A stretch of 64,000 nucleotides of DNA from NCBI RefSeq assembly GCF_014212135.1, contig NZ_JACJVQ010000003.1, positions 186,001 to 250,000 on the forward strand, read 5' to 3'. Position 1 is the first letter of the stretch; the number at the start of each line of letters is the position of its first letter. Below, piece after piece: positions 42,850 through 51,228 of the stretch. The notes below the pieces were generated by a model. The model saw only the letters and a list, made by a program, of their open reading frames with translations, made no database searches and was not told the DNA's origin. The stretch is from Cohnella thailandensis (GTDB taxonomy: Bacteria; Bacillota; Bacilli; Paenibacillales; Paenibacillaceae). A program made the position numbers and the translations under genes.

Positions 42850-43434
42850 TTAGAACTCCGCGCCTCTAACCTTGGCGAATACGAGGGTATCCCTTAAGCT
42901 GCCGTCCACGCCTTGCTTCTCGCTCCGAAGCAAGGCTTCCTTGGCGAAGCCGAGCCGCTCCGCCACCCGGGCGCTCTTCGCGTTCCTGGAGTCGCACCGG
43001 ATTTCGATTCGGTTCGCTTGCAGGACGTTGATCGCGAAATTCGTAATACGGTCGACCGCCTCCGTCATATACCCTTGTCCGCTGGAGGAAGTGCGAATCC
43101 AGTAGCCGATCTCGAATTTTCTAGCCTGCCAGTCTATTCGGTGAAGGCCGCTGCTTCCGATGAATCGCCCCGTTGTTTTATGAAGGAGATATAGCATCAT
43201 GTCCGAACGCTCCAGGAAATGAACTCTTCCCTGCCTGGAGACGACTTCGGATTCCTCCGCCGTAGGTACCTGCTGCGCCCAAGGCATCCAAGGACGCAGC
43301 TCCTCTATGCTTTCGCGGATGGCTTCGTTGACCTTTATGCCGTCATCCCATTGGGGAGCTCGTATGATCAGACGTTGGCTCTCGAAGCTCTCGGGAATCG
43401 GCAACAAAATCGGATCCGTCCATTTGGCGCTCAT
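42850..43434 (-). CDS. GNAT acetyltransferase, RimJ/RimL type
   Basis: 194 residues. Acetyl-CoA-binding motif A is seen in EIGYWIRTSSSGQGYMTEAV, with RIEIRCDSRNAKSARVAERL and GFAKEALLR after it; the N-terminus (SQRLIIRAPQWDDGIKVNEA) is the RimJ/RimL pattern. These enzymes acetylate ribosomal proteins, amino groups of small molecules or antibiotics. The ATG at 43434 has GGAGG seven bases upstream. It is convergent with the NUDIX gene. Confidence 0.93.
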   Translation of the reverse strand: MSAKWTDPILLPIPESFESQRLIIRAPQWDDGIKVNEAIRESIEELRPWMPWAQQVPTAEESEVVSRQGRVHFLERSDMMLYLLHKTTGRFIGSSGLHRIDWQARKFEIGYWIRTSSSGQGYMTEAVDRITNFAINVLQANRIEIRCDSRNAKSARVAERLGFAKEALLRSEKQGVDGSLRDTLVFAKVRGAEF

Positions 43435-43458
43435 GGTCATTCCTCCATCGCTTTGTCT

Positions 43459-44154
43459 TCAATCGTCCGTAAAGGCGATCCGTAGCAGCTCCTTCGCCTT
43501 CTTCAGCTTTCTCGCGTCCAATTGCCGCAGCAAGGCCATGATCTCGCTTGCCTCGTCCGTCCGGGAAGGTTCGCTCGGGACTCCCGATCCCGTTGAAGCC
43601 GGACTTGCCACGTCCTCTTCCTCTTCTTCCTCGCCCTTCTCCAACCGTACCCACGACGTCTCTACCGTATCCTTCATGCATTGCACGAGAAACCGCAGCT
43701 GATCGAGATCGTACCGGCTTAGAAATTCGCGCACGTTGCGGTTCATATGGACATGCAGCCTCTGGTGAATCTCGAAGATCTGTCTGCCCAAGGAAGTCAA
43801 TCGGAACAGCACTTCTTTCCTGTTGTCGGGAAGCGATTCGGCTTGAATGACGCCCAGCTCCGCCAGTCTCCGCGTCATCTTGGACACGCTGCCCCTCGGG
43901 ACGCCGAACCGCTTGGAGATCGTGATTCCGTTGATAGGCTCCGACTCCCCGATCGCATCCACCATGTGAAGCATCATGACGGTGGCTTCCTTCAGAAAGG
44001 AGATCACTTCGTCATTCGGGGCGTTCGCCATCATCCAGAGTCTCTCTTCGTCTTCGCCTTCCGCTTGGAACCGTTTCTGCATGGCGGCAATCTGACTGAT
44101 CAGCTCCGTAACCAGAAGCTCTTGTTCGACGCTCTTAGCAGACGCTCGGACCAC
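43459..44154 (-). CDS. MarR family regulator with acidic hinge and C-terminal extension
   Basis: About 231 residues; a GTG at 44154 follows GGGGAAGG, while the ORF extending to 44244 has no site. The core is a MarR winged helix (INGITISKRFGVPRGSVSKM, RLAELGVIQAESLPDNRKEV, FRLTSLGRQIFEIHQR). The last 75 residues are unusual for the family: a run of Glu (GEEEEEEDV), a Ser/Pro/Thr linker, and a helix of Leu/Lys residues (MALLRQLDARKLKKAKELL). Divergent from a flavodoxin-fold reductase, which it probably represses. Confidence 0.88.
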   Translation of the reverse strand: MVRASAKSVEQELLVTELISQIAAMQKRFQAEGEDEERLWMMANAPNDEVISFLKEATVMMLHMVDAIGESEPINGITISKRFGVPRGSVSKMTRRLAELGVIQAESLPDNRKEVLFRLTSLGRQIFEIHQRLHVHMNRNVREFLSRYDLDQLRFLVQCMKDTVETSWVRLEKGEEEEEEDVASPASTGSGVPSEPSRTDEASEIMALLRQLDARKLKKAKELLRIAFTDD

Positions 44155-44237
44155 CAATCCTTCCCCTCTTCCGTGTGTTTTCTTGTCTTCAGTATAGCAA
44201 CCGGGCCGACAAAAGGAAATATTTCTCGGAAACATTA

Positions 44238-44266
44238 TTGACAACGTAAAAACAAAATCATACTAT
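44238..44266 (+). promoter_or_regulatory. Promoter of the flavodoxin-fold reductase
   Basis: TTGACA (44238-44243) and TACTAT (44261-44266) are 17 bases apart. The GGAAAC/ATTGTTTC words around it may be MarR contact sites. Confidence 0.75.
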
Positions 44267-44328
44267 TGTTTCATAGGAACCAATTTTGAATCACGATTAA
44301 CAAAATAGAATCGATTGAGGTGCTTATC

Positions 44329-44964
44329 ATGAACTTCGTTATCGTGTTCGACCATCCGTACGGGTCCGCAGCCTCCGAGAACGTCCCGCACCGGAGAAGC
44401 TATTCCGCCGCCCTATTAGCCGCCGTGACGAGAGGGTTGCTCTCGGGCGGCCACCAAGTCGACCTGATAGACCTGCATGCGGACGGCTTCAATCCCGTTA
44501 CGTCCGCCTCGGATCTTGCCTCTTGGCGCCAGAAGCGGACGAACGATCCTCTCGCGGCCGACTATCAGCGGCGGCTCATGGCCGCGGATCACATCATTCT
44601 GATCTTCCCGATCTGGTGGGAAGGGATGCCGGCTCTCCTGAAGGGCTTCTTCGACAAGGTGTTCGTGAAAGGCGTTATCTATGCGGAAACCAAGCCGGGA
44701 CGCCCCTTCAAGTGCTTGCTGCCTCGCCTGCAAGGAGTATCCATGCTGACGGTCATGGCCACGCCTACCTTCGCCTACCGATTGTTCTTCGGCAATCCGA
44801 TCGCGAAGATGGTATTCCGGGGTACCTTCCGCAAGATGGGCGTGGGCAATCTCAAATGGTACAACTACTCCGGCATGGAGAATCGCAGCTTGGAGCAGCG
44901 CCAGAGCCATCTGGCCAAGACGGAACGAATTTTCGCCACTCGCTGGAAACGCGTTTCCGCTTAA
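44329..44964 (+). CDS. NAD(P)H-dependent oxidoreductase (flavodoxin-fold, quinone-reductase-like)
   Basis: 211 residues. Start NFVIVFDHPYGSAASENVPH and HQVDLIDLHADGF are the FMN/FAD-binding start of MdaB/KefF/NQO1-type proteins; the conserved flavin loop is IFPIWWEGMPALLKGFFDKV, with FKCLLPRLQGVSMLTVMATP later. GAGGTG lies six bases before the ATG. It likely reduces quinones or nitro compounds by two electrons. A SigA-like promoter sits just upstream; the divergent MarR gene is the likely repressor. Confidence 0.92.
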   Translation: MNFVIVFDHPYGSAASENVPHRRSYSAALLAAVTRGLLSGGHQVDLIDLHADGFNPVTSASDLASWRQKRTNDPLAADYQRRLMAADHIILIFPIWWEGMPALLKGFFDKVFVKGVIYAETKPGRPFKCLLPRLQGVSMLTVMATPTFAYRLFFGNPIAKMVFRGTFRKMGVGNLKWYNYSGMENRSLEQRQSHLAKTERIFATRWKRVSA

Positions 44965-44985
44965 ATCGCCGCCAACATGCCAAAG

Positions 44986-45009
44986 AGCCCCGCTTCGCTA
45001 AGCGGGGCA
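44986..45009. terminator. Terminator between reductase and glycerophosphodiesterase
   Basis: A perfect nine-base stem, GCCCCGCTT with AAGCGGGGC, lies between convergent genes. TCTTT follows on the minus strand. Confidence 0.75.
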
Positions 45010-45040
45010 CGGATGGCAGAGCAACGGCATCCGGTACGGG

Positions 45041-46870
45041 TTATTCTTCGGAGGGGCGCAGCACCGACTCGTCTCCCTTGTCTTCGCCGTCGGCCCACAG
45101 GTCCACGTCGATCATCGACATGGCTCTCTCCGGATAATCGGTAATCATGCCGTCGATCTGGAATTTAAGCACTTCCTTCATGTTGCGTCTGTCGTTGACG
45201 GTCCAGACCCACACCTCGCGTCCGTCGGCATGCGCCCTGTTCACGAAGGGATCGGTCAGCATCACTTGCTCGATCGTATAGAAGTCGACGTCCAGCTCCG
45301 ACAGATCGCCGAGCGCGAAGTACAGAATTCTCCCGATCTTGATCTCGGGCGCGATCTCCCGGATCCGCGCAAGCGAAGCGCTATCGAACGACTGAATGCG
45401 AACCTCCTGCTCGATGCCGGCCTCCTTGACCAGGCGAACGACTTCGTCCGCCAGCTCTTCGCTCACGCCGCCGTACGGCTTCAGATCGAGCAGCAGCTTG
45501 ATGCGGCCCTGGGTCTCGGCAAGCACTTCGCCAAGCGACGGAATGCGGATGAGATGGCCTTCCTCATCCTCGCCGATGGACAGCTTGCGGAGCTCCGCGA
45601 AGGTCAGCTCGTGCACGGTTAACCGCGCGCCGGCCATGCGCCTAAGATCGGAGTCGTGGTTAAGCACCGCGACTCCGTCCTTGGTCAGCTGGACATCCAG
45701 CTCCGCGACCTGCATGCCCTTATCGATCGCCGAGACGACGGACGGAAGGGAATTCTCGGGCGCAACCGAGGTGTCGCTTCGGTGCGCGGCGATGAGCACG
45801 CTCCACTTGGCGTAAACGAGGCTATCGTTCGCTCGCAAGCCGATAAAGACGGACAAGCCGATGTAGCAGACCGCGAGCGCCGCGAAGACCACGCGCTTGC
45901 GCCGGAGTCCTCTCCACCAGCTGCCGATGCGGCTCTCGAATCGGCCGAGCCCGCTTCGGCTCACGTTCAACCGATCCCTCGCCTTCATCCCCTTTTTCCA
46001 ACCGAGCCCGTAATAGAGACGCGTCAGCACGAACATGTTGATCGGCAGGAGCAGCAGCGTCAGCATATAAGTCAGCATCGTGGACAGCGTCAAGGAGTAA
46101 TGCTGCGACACGAGCGCCAGCACGTCCATGTTCAACCAAGAAGGAATATAGCCGATCAACGAAATTCCGGCGGAGGTTGCCGCAAGAATGGCGATATTCA
46201 TCAGGACCAGCGAACCGAACAGCTGCAGCCAGCGCCCCTTCGTCAGGAGCATGCTACGGCGGATCGCCTGCCCCAGCTTCAAGTCCTCCAGCACGATAAA
46301 GTGAAGCGCGAAAATCCATCGCAGCAGCGTATACAGCGCGAGCAAGATAATCAGTACGTACGCGATGGTTACCGTATAGGAAGCGTCCAAAACATGGTTG
46401 TTCACGAAGATCGGCACGTTAAACAGCGCATAGAACGAAGCCGACAGAGGCGAGTCGATAAAAGGGATCAAGAGAAGCACCAGCACGACGAGCTGGAACA
46501 CGCCGAAGCCGAGCAGCCTCGGCAGCTTGCGCAGCGCCGTCAGCACCGCATCCGCGATCGCGATCTCCTTGCCGAAGTAGCGTTGCTGGACAAGGATAAT
46601 GAGCACGAACAATTCGATCAGCACCGCGAAGGAAGCAACCAGCCCAATGAGAAGGAGGCCGGTCAAGCCCTCGTAGGTTTCCCCGATCCGGTACACCTCG
46701 CCGTTAAGCAGCGATCCGGAGCCGACGACCCGAAGTATTCGGTTGAATAAGAACGTAATAATCGGAATAATAACGGCGCTCGTAACGAGCATATACATAA
46801 GCTCGAACAACAGCAGCTTGGCGGAAAAAGCGCGGAATTCGCGTATGCTCCGCCCTAGTAGTTTAAGCAT
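45041..46870 (-). CDS. Glycerophosphodiester phosphodiesterase with N-terminal membrane domain
   Basis: 609 residues. The first 330 residues hold about eight membrane helices of the GPDPase membrane domain type; the rest is the GDPD barrel: IAAHRSDTSVAPENSLPSV, AELDVQLTKDGVAVLNHDSD, LLLDLKPYG, ending with VWVWTVNDRRNMKEVLKFQI and GMITDYPERA. It hydrolyses glycerophosphodiesters to glycerol 3-phosphate and alcohols; the catalytic domain is probably outside the membrane. The histidine of the HRG block is followed by Ser, a small deviation. The ATG at 46870 is preceded by GGATG seven bases upstream. Confidence 0.95.
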   Translation of the reverse strand: MLKLLGRSIREFRAFSAKLLLFELMYMLVTSAVIIPIITFLFNRILRVVGSGSLLNGEVYRIGETYEGLTGLLLIGLVASFAVLIELFVLIILVQQRYFGKEIAIADAVLTALRKLPRLLGFGVFQLVVLVLLLIPFIDSPLSASFYALFNVPIFVNNHVLDASYTVTIAYVLIILLALYTLLRWIFALHFIVLEDLKLGQAIRRSMLLTKGRWLQLFGSLVLMNIAILAATSAGISLIGYIPSWLNMDVLALVSQHYSLTLSTMLTYMLTLLLLPINMFVLTRLYYGLGWKKGMKARDRLNVSRSGLGRFESRIGSWWRGLRRKRVVFAALAVCYIGLSVFIGLRANDSLVYAKWSVLIAAHRSDTSVAPENSLPSVVSAIDKGMQVAELDVQLTKDGVAVLNHDSDLRRMAGARLTVHELTFAELRKLSIGEDEEGHLIRIPSLGEVLAETQGRIKLLLDLKPYGGVSEELADEVVRLVKEAGIEQEVRIQSFDSASLARIREIAPEIKIGRILYFALGDLSELDVDFYTIEQVMLTDPFVNRAHADGREVWVWTVNDRRNMKEVLKFQIDGMITDYPERAMSMIDVDLWADGEDKGDESVLRPSEE

Positions 46871-46981
46871 GGACAATCATCCTAGTCTAATGTGTAGGTA
46901 TCTATACATTATATGAATGATCTTCGGCTTGCCAAGTGAATGGCGAATATTGGATACTTTATGTAGTCGGGGGGCTTGGTT

Positions 46982-47365
46982 ATGTATATTCAAATATCGG
47001 CTATCGTATTTTCCGTTCTCATCGGAATCGTGATCCTGTTTCAGCTTTCCTTGGCAGCGGGAATGCCGTGGGGAAGTTATGCGATGGGAGGGAAGTTTCC
47101 GGGCCGATATCCGCCGGCCATGCGATTCGCCTGTTTGGTTCAGGTCGTTATTCTGGCGGCGCTGGCCATGATCGTGCTAAGCAAGTCGGGTTCCGCTTGG
47201 CCGGGCTGGCAGTCGTTCGCCGATTCGGCCGTCTGGTTCGTCGTGGTTTTCTCGGCGGCGGCAACGGTACTGAACCTTATTACGAGAAGCAAGCGGGAAA
47301 GAAGGATTTGGGCGCCCGTGTCCATTCTGTTGCTTCTGACGAGCCTTCTGGTAGCCATCGGGTAA
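46982..47365 (+). CDS. Small integral membrane protein, function unknown
   Basis: 127 residues, four predicted membrane helices (about 4-24, 50-66, 84-100, 108-124). GGGGGG lies seven bases before the ATG. The second half of the first loop (GMPWGSYAMGGKFPGRYPP) resembles a conserved uncharacterised family in Bacillales; I assign no function. The stop codon sits in the first of three 11-bp tandem repeats. Confidence 0.8.
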   Translation: MYIQISAIVFSVLIGIVILFQLSLAAGMPWGSYAMGGKFPGRYPPAMRFACLVQVVILAALAMIVLSKSGSAWPGWQSFADSAVWFVVVFSAAATVLNLITRSKRERRIWAPVSILLLLTSLLVAIG

Positions 47366-47395
47366 TCATCGGGTAATCATCGGGTAATCATCGGG
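47357..47395. repeat. 11-bp tandem repeat, three and a half copies
   Basis: ATCGGGTAATC is repeated at 47357, 47368 and 47379 with a partial fourth copy. The first unit contains the stop codon of the membrane protein gene. Such short arrays usually arise by replication slippage. Confidence 0.9.
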
Positions 47396-47398
47396 AAT

Positions 47399-47420
47399 GG
47401 ACCGCCCGCGAGGGCGGTCC
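47399..47420. terminator. GC-rich hairpin downstream of purA
   Basis: GGACCGCCC and GGGCGGTCC form a perfect nine-base stem with a four-base loop between convergent genes. No T-tract, so termination is only likely. Confidence 0.5.
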
Positions 47421-47446
47421 CGGTGCCGCGAACCCAGGCGCTTATC

Positions 47447-48724
47447 CTACCGTTCGATGAGCTGCTCCCGCCTTGGACCGACGGATACCGTCGTAATGCT
47501 CACTCCGATCTCCGATTCGAGAAAATCGATATAATTCCTGGCCGCTTCAGGCAATTCATCCAGCCTGGTCGCCTGCGAGAGATCGCATTGCCAGCCCGGA
47601 AGCTTCTTGTAGACGGGCCGCGCCGAGACCAATCGGGAAGGAATGGGGAACTCTTCCGCGTAGCCTTCCTCCGTCTCGTATCCCACGCACACCGGAATTT
47701 CCTCCAAGTAGCCAAGCACGTCCAGATTCGTCAGCGCGACGGCGGTGGCGCCTTGGATTCGGCAGCCGTAACGCGTCGCGACCGCGTCGAACCATCCGAC
47801 CCGCCTCGGCCTTCCGGTCACCACCCCGAATTCGCCGGCATCTCCCCCGCGGCGCCGAAGCTCATCGGCCTCCGCGCCCTCAAGCTCCGTTACGAAAGGT
47901 CCGGCGCCGACGCAGCTGGAATAAGCTTTCGTTACCGCGATGACTTGGGAGATCGCATACGGCGGAAGCCCGGCCCCGACCGATGCGTGACCCGCAAGCG
48001 TGGAAGACGACGTGGTGAACGGATAGATCCCGTGATCCGGATCCCGGAGAGCCCCGAGCTGTCCCTCGAGCAGGATCTCATCTCCGCTTCTGTAGGCTTT
48101 ATTCAAGAGAGTCGTCGTATCGCCGATATAAGGAGCTAGAGACTCGGCCTGCCTCCGCAGCTTCTCGATCCATTCCCCCGCCTGTACCGGAGTCCGTCCA
48201 TAAAGATGCCGTAACAGAACGTTCTTGCTCTCAAGCAGACGCTCCAGCCGATCGCGCAGACGGGCCGCATCGAACAATTCCGCGATCGGAATCCCGAGCT
48301 TCGCATGCTTATCGGCATAGAAAGGCGCAATCCCGCGTTTGGTCGAACCGAAGCTCCGCGCTCCCAATCTCTCCTCCTCCAGCTCGTCGAACAACCGGTG
48401 CGCCGGCAGCACGACTTGCGCCCGCTCCGATATTTTCAAAGCCGGACTTGGAACTCCCCGAGACAGTAAAGCCTGCCATTCCTCCAGCAAAACCTCCATA
48501 TCCAGCGCCACCCCCGGACCGATCACGTTCACGACGTTCGGGTAGAACACTCCGGAAGGAAGCATGCGCAGGGCGAACTTGCCGAGCGGGTTGATGATCG
48601 TATGCCCCGCGTTGCTGCCGCCTTGATACCGAACCACATAGGACGATCGCGCCGCCAACGCGTCCGTCATTTTCCCCTTGCCCTCGTCTCCCCAATTCGC
48701 GCCCACGATTGCCGTTACCGCCAT
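47447..48724 (-). CDS. purA: Adenylosuccinate synthetase (clostridial-type PurA)
   Basis: 425 residues. Start AVTAIVGANWGDEGKGK holds the GTP/IMP loop with catalytic Asp, followed by QGGSNAGHTI, FGSTKRGIAPFYADK (where typical PurA has GTTGRGIGPAY), ISQVIAVTKAYSSCVGAGPF, and VTGRPRRVGWFD. It joins IMP and aspartate using GTP in AMP synthesis. The GSTKxGIxP form is that of clostridial enzymes and differs from the usual Bacillus form. The ATG at 48724 is nine bases from GGAGG; an ATG two codons earlier is closer than ideal. A dedicated LysR gene is divergent, so this may be a second, regulated copy. Confidence 0.93.
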   Translation of the reverse strand: MAVTAIVGANWGDEGKGKMTDALAARSSYVVRYQGGSNAGHTIINPLGKFALRMLPSGVFYPNVVNVIGPGVALDMEVLLEEWQALLSRGVPSPALKISERAQVVLPAHRLFDELEEERLGARSFGSTKRGIAPFYADKHAKLGIPIAELFDAARLRDRLERLLESKNVLLRHLYGRTPVQAGEWIEKLRRQAESLAPYIGDTTTLLNKAYRSGDEILLEGQLGALRDPDHGIYPFTTSSSTLAGHASVGAGLPPYAISQVIAVTKAYSSCVGAGPFVTELEGAEADELRRRGGDAGEFGVVTGRPRRVGWFDAVATRYGCRIQGATAVALTNLDVLGYLEEIPVCVGYETEEGYAEEFPIPSRLVSARPVYKKLPGWQCDLSQATRLDELPEAARNYIDFLESEIGVSITTVSVGPRREQLIER

Positions 48725-48745
48725 ATACATTGGCCTCCCCGCCTA

Positions 48746-48764
48746 ATTAGCTTACAGAGCTAAT
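48746..48764. promoter_or_regulatory. Likely LysR operator between purA and lysR
   Basis: ATTAGCT-N5-AGCTAAT is a perfect seven-base palindrome in the 103-base divergent gap, next to the purA ribosome binding site. Confidence 0.6.
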
Positions 48765-48827
48765 GATAAAGGCAGCGAAGTGTATTAGAATAATTGATAT
48801 TAGTAATAGTCGATATAAAAAGGAGTA

Positions 48828-49712
48828 ATGGCTGTGGAAGTCAATTTGGAATGGTACCGCGTTTTCTATTGGATTGCGAGAACGGGCAGTTTATCGCGGG
48901 CCGCGGAGCGCCTTCACATCACGCAGCCGGCCGTCAGCCATACCATCAAGCAGCTCGAAAGCGCCCTCGGCGGCCAGCTATTCTTCCGTACGACCAAAGG
49001 AGTGACTCTCACCAAGGAAGGCGAAGTGCTGTTCCATTACTTGGAGCAAGCCTTCAATTTCGTCGACATCGGGGAAAAAGCGATTGCGGAGATGAACAGT
49101 CTAAACAGCGGAGAGATCGCGATCGGCGCCAGCGACACGTTATGCAAGCACTTCTTGCTGCCTTATCTGGAGCAGTTCCACGCCCGGCACCCCGGAGTCC
49201 GGATCCGGGTCACGAATCGGACGACGCCCGAGACGATCGCTTTATTGAAGGAGGGGAAAATCGACTTCGGCATCGTCGGCTTGCCCGCATCCGACAAGCA
49301 GGTCGAATTCCGCGAGAGCGCGCCTATTCAGGATTGTCTGGTCGGCGGAGCGAACTATCGGGAGCTCGCGGACGGCAACGCGCTGCCCGTAGAGTCCTTG
49401 AACGCTCATCCCCTGCTCATCCTCGAAGGGGGCAGCACCAGGCGATACTTGGACGAGTTCGCGGCCGGGCACGGGGTGACGCTAGAGCCCGAATTCGAGC
49501 TCGGGAGCGTCGATCTTCTCGTCCGATTCGCGCAGAGCGGGTTCGGCCTGGCTTTCGTGATTCGGAATTACGTGCAAGAGGAGCTGCGGACGGGTCAGCT
49601 CGTGGAAATTCCGCTGAATCCCCCGTTGCCCGAACGGAGAATCGGAATCGCGACGCTTCGAGGGGTTCCTTTGTCCTCCGCGACGAAGGCTTTCCTGGCT
49701 TTGTTGCCGTGA
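48828..49712 (+). CDS. LysR family transcriptional regulator
   Basis: 294 residues. The helix-turn-helix is WYRVFYWIARTGSLSRAAER, LHITQPAVSHTIKQLESALG, FFRTTKGVTLTKEGE. The C-terminal effector domain (IAIGASDTLCKHFLLPYLEQ, IDFGIVGLPAS, VRFAQSGFGLAFVIRNYV) has the usual two lobes. The ATG is close to AAGGAG; a GTG two codons later has ideal spacing. Divergent from purA with a palindrome between, so it most likely controls purA. Confidence 0.92.
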   Translation: MAVEVNLEWYRVFYWIARTGSLSRAAERLHITQPAVSHTIKQLESALGGQLFFRTTKGVTLTKEGEVLFHYLEQAFNFVDIGEKAIAEMNSLNSGEIAIGASDTLCKHFLLPYLEQFHARHPGVRIRVTNRTTPETIALLKEGKIDFGIVGLPASDKQVEFRESAPIQDCLVGGANYRELADGNALPVESLNAHPLLILEGGSTRRYLDEFAAGHGVTLEPEFELGSVDLLVRFAQSGFGLAFVIRNYVQEELRTGQLVEIPLNPPLPERRIGIATLRGVPLSSATKAFLALLP

Positions 49713-49784
49713 GAGACCGGGTGGAGTTCGAAGCGGTCCGACCTTGGAATAGAACTCGGGCACTCCTAGAGTGCCCTTTGTCGA

Positions 49785-50198
49785 TCAATCGGTATCTCTC
49801 GAATACACGGAGAAGCCGCTTCTCCTGTCCCAGCCCGTTCGGCTCCAGAATCGGTTGCCGACCTCGTTATCGTCCAGAACGAAGATATGGCACTTGTCTA
49901 TCCCTTCTTCCTTCAGCTTACCGAGGCATAGATCGACCATTCGCTGTCCGATTTTCCGCTGCCGGAATTCCGGATCCACCGCCACGTGATAAATAAATCC
50001 CCTTCGTCCGTCGTGTCCGCAAAGAATCGTGCCCGCGATGCGGCCCTCCTCCTCATAAACGCAGCTAAGCCCTTTGTTCCGGTTCAAATATTTCTCGATA
50101 TTGGATTTGGAATCGGCGTTGCTGATCGCCAGCCCTTCGATGCGGCTCCATAGTTCAATCATCTGATCATAGTCGTTGACGGTCATCTCTCGAATCAT
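49785..50198 (-). CDS. GNAT acetyltransferase
   Basis: 137 residues: IREMTVNDYDQMIELWSRIE, motif A in IYHVAVDPEFRQRKIGQRMV (acetyl-CoA loop RQRKIG), and CHIFVLDDNEVGNRFWSRTG. The ATG at 50198 is chosen because the conserved IREMTVNDY is the family start; its binding site is weak. Substrate unknown. Convergent with the LysR gene and divergent from a second LysR gene. Confidence 0.92.
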   Translation of the reverse strand: MIREMTVNDYDQMIELWSRIEGLAISNADSKSNIEKYLNRNKGLSCVYEEEGRIAGTILCGHDGRRGFIYHVAVDPEFRQRKIGQRMVDLCLGKLKEEGIDKCHIFVLDDNEVGNRFWSRTGWDRRSGFSVYSRDTD

Positions 50199-50329
50199 GA
50201 TTCTGCAACACCCTTCTGAAGTTGTTCGGTTGATTCCCATTTAGTATAGTAAGGTTTGATCGATCGAACAAATGAATAATATCATTAATTGATATAAATA
50301 AAATTCATAGAAGGGGGTGCAAGAGGTTC

Positions 50330-51208
50330 ATGACGTTGTTGCAGCTGGAGATTTTTATCGCGATCCACGACACGGGCAGCTTCACGAAGGCGGCGGAGAG
50401 CCTGAACCTGTCCCAATCCGCGGTGAGCCACTCCCTTCAAACGCTCGAAGGAGAGCTTGGTATCGCGTTATTCGATCGCAGCAAAAGGGAGATTCGGATG
50501 ACGGAGGCAGGAGCTGCCTTTCTCCCCCACACCAGAGAAGCCTTGAATCAAACGCGAATCATCGAGCAGAAGGCTTTGAGCCTTACCCAACTGGAGTCGG
50601 GTACCGTTAAGCTCGGATGCTTCCCTAGCTTCGCCGCGAATTTGCTTCCGGAGCTGTTGGTTGGCTTTCAAACCAAATACCCTAACATCGAATGTATCGT
50701 GATGGAAGGGGATTACTACGACATTGCCAATTGGGTGAAAACCGGCGTCGTCGATATCGGATTCTCCATCGATCCGCGAAGCGAATTATCGTTCGACCCG
50801 CTATTCGACGATTCGATGCTCGTGGTCATGAGCGATAGCCATCCGCTTAAGGACCGTCCGACGATCGCCGTCGATGGCATCGCCGAAGAGCCTTATATTA
50901 ACGTTGGCGGGTACGAGCAATTGCTCGACTTGATCCTGCAAAACACGTCCATCCGTTTAAATGTAAAATACCATTTGAGCAATACATATTCGATTCTCGC
51001 GATCGTCCGGGCGGGACTCGGAGTGACGCTCCTCCCTTCGCTTGCCATCCCCGAAGAGGCGACGGGCATTGTCGCTCGGCCGCTCGCTCCCGCATTTAAC
51101 CGCTCCATCGGGATGGTCACCCGTTCCGCTTCTACGCTTACGCCGGCCGCTCTGGCTTTGATGAATTTCTCGAAGGAACGAATTGCCGGAAAGTGTATCC
51201 GGAATTAA
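50330..51208 (+). CDS. LysR family transcriptional regulator (CysL/YwfK-like)
   Basis: 292 residues. Helix-turn-helix LLQLEIFIAIHDTGSFTKAA, ESLNLSQSAVSHSLQTLEGE; effector domain VKLGCFPSFAANLLPELLVG, VDIGFSIDPRSE, ILAIVRAGLGVTLLPSLAIP. GAGG lies just before the ATG. Divergent from the small acetyltransferase gene across a 131-base AT-rich gap, so it may regulate that gene. Confidence 0.92.
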   Translation: MTLLQLEIFIAIHDTGSFTKAAESLNLSQSAVSHSLQTLEGELGIALFDRSKREIRMTEAGAAFLPHTREALNQTRIIEQKALSLTQLESGTVKLGCFPSFAANLLPELLVGFQTKYPNIECIVMEGDYYDIANWVKTGVVDIGFSIDPRSELSFDPLFDDSMLVVMSDSHPLKDRPTIAVDGIAEEPYINVGGYEQLLDLILQNTSIRLNVKYHLSNTYSILAIVRAGLGVTLLPSLAIPEEATGIVARPLAPAFNRSIGMVTRSASTLTPAALALMNFSKERIAGKCIRN

Positions 51209-51228
51209 TAATTCATCCCGACATTGTC

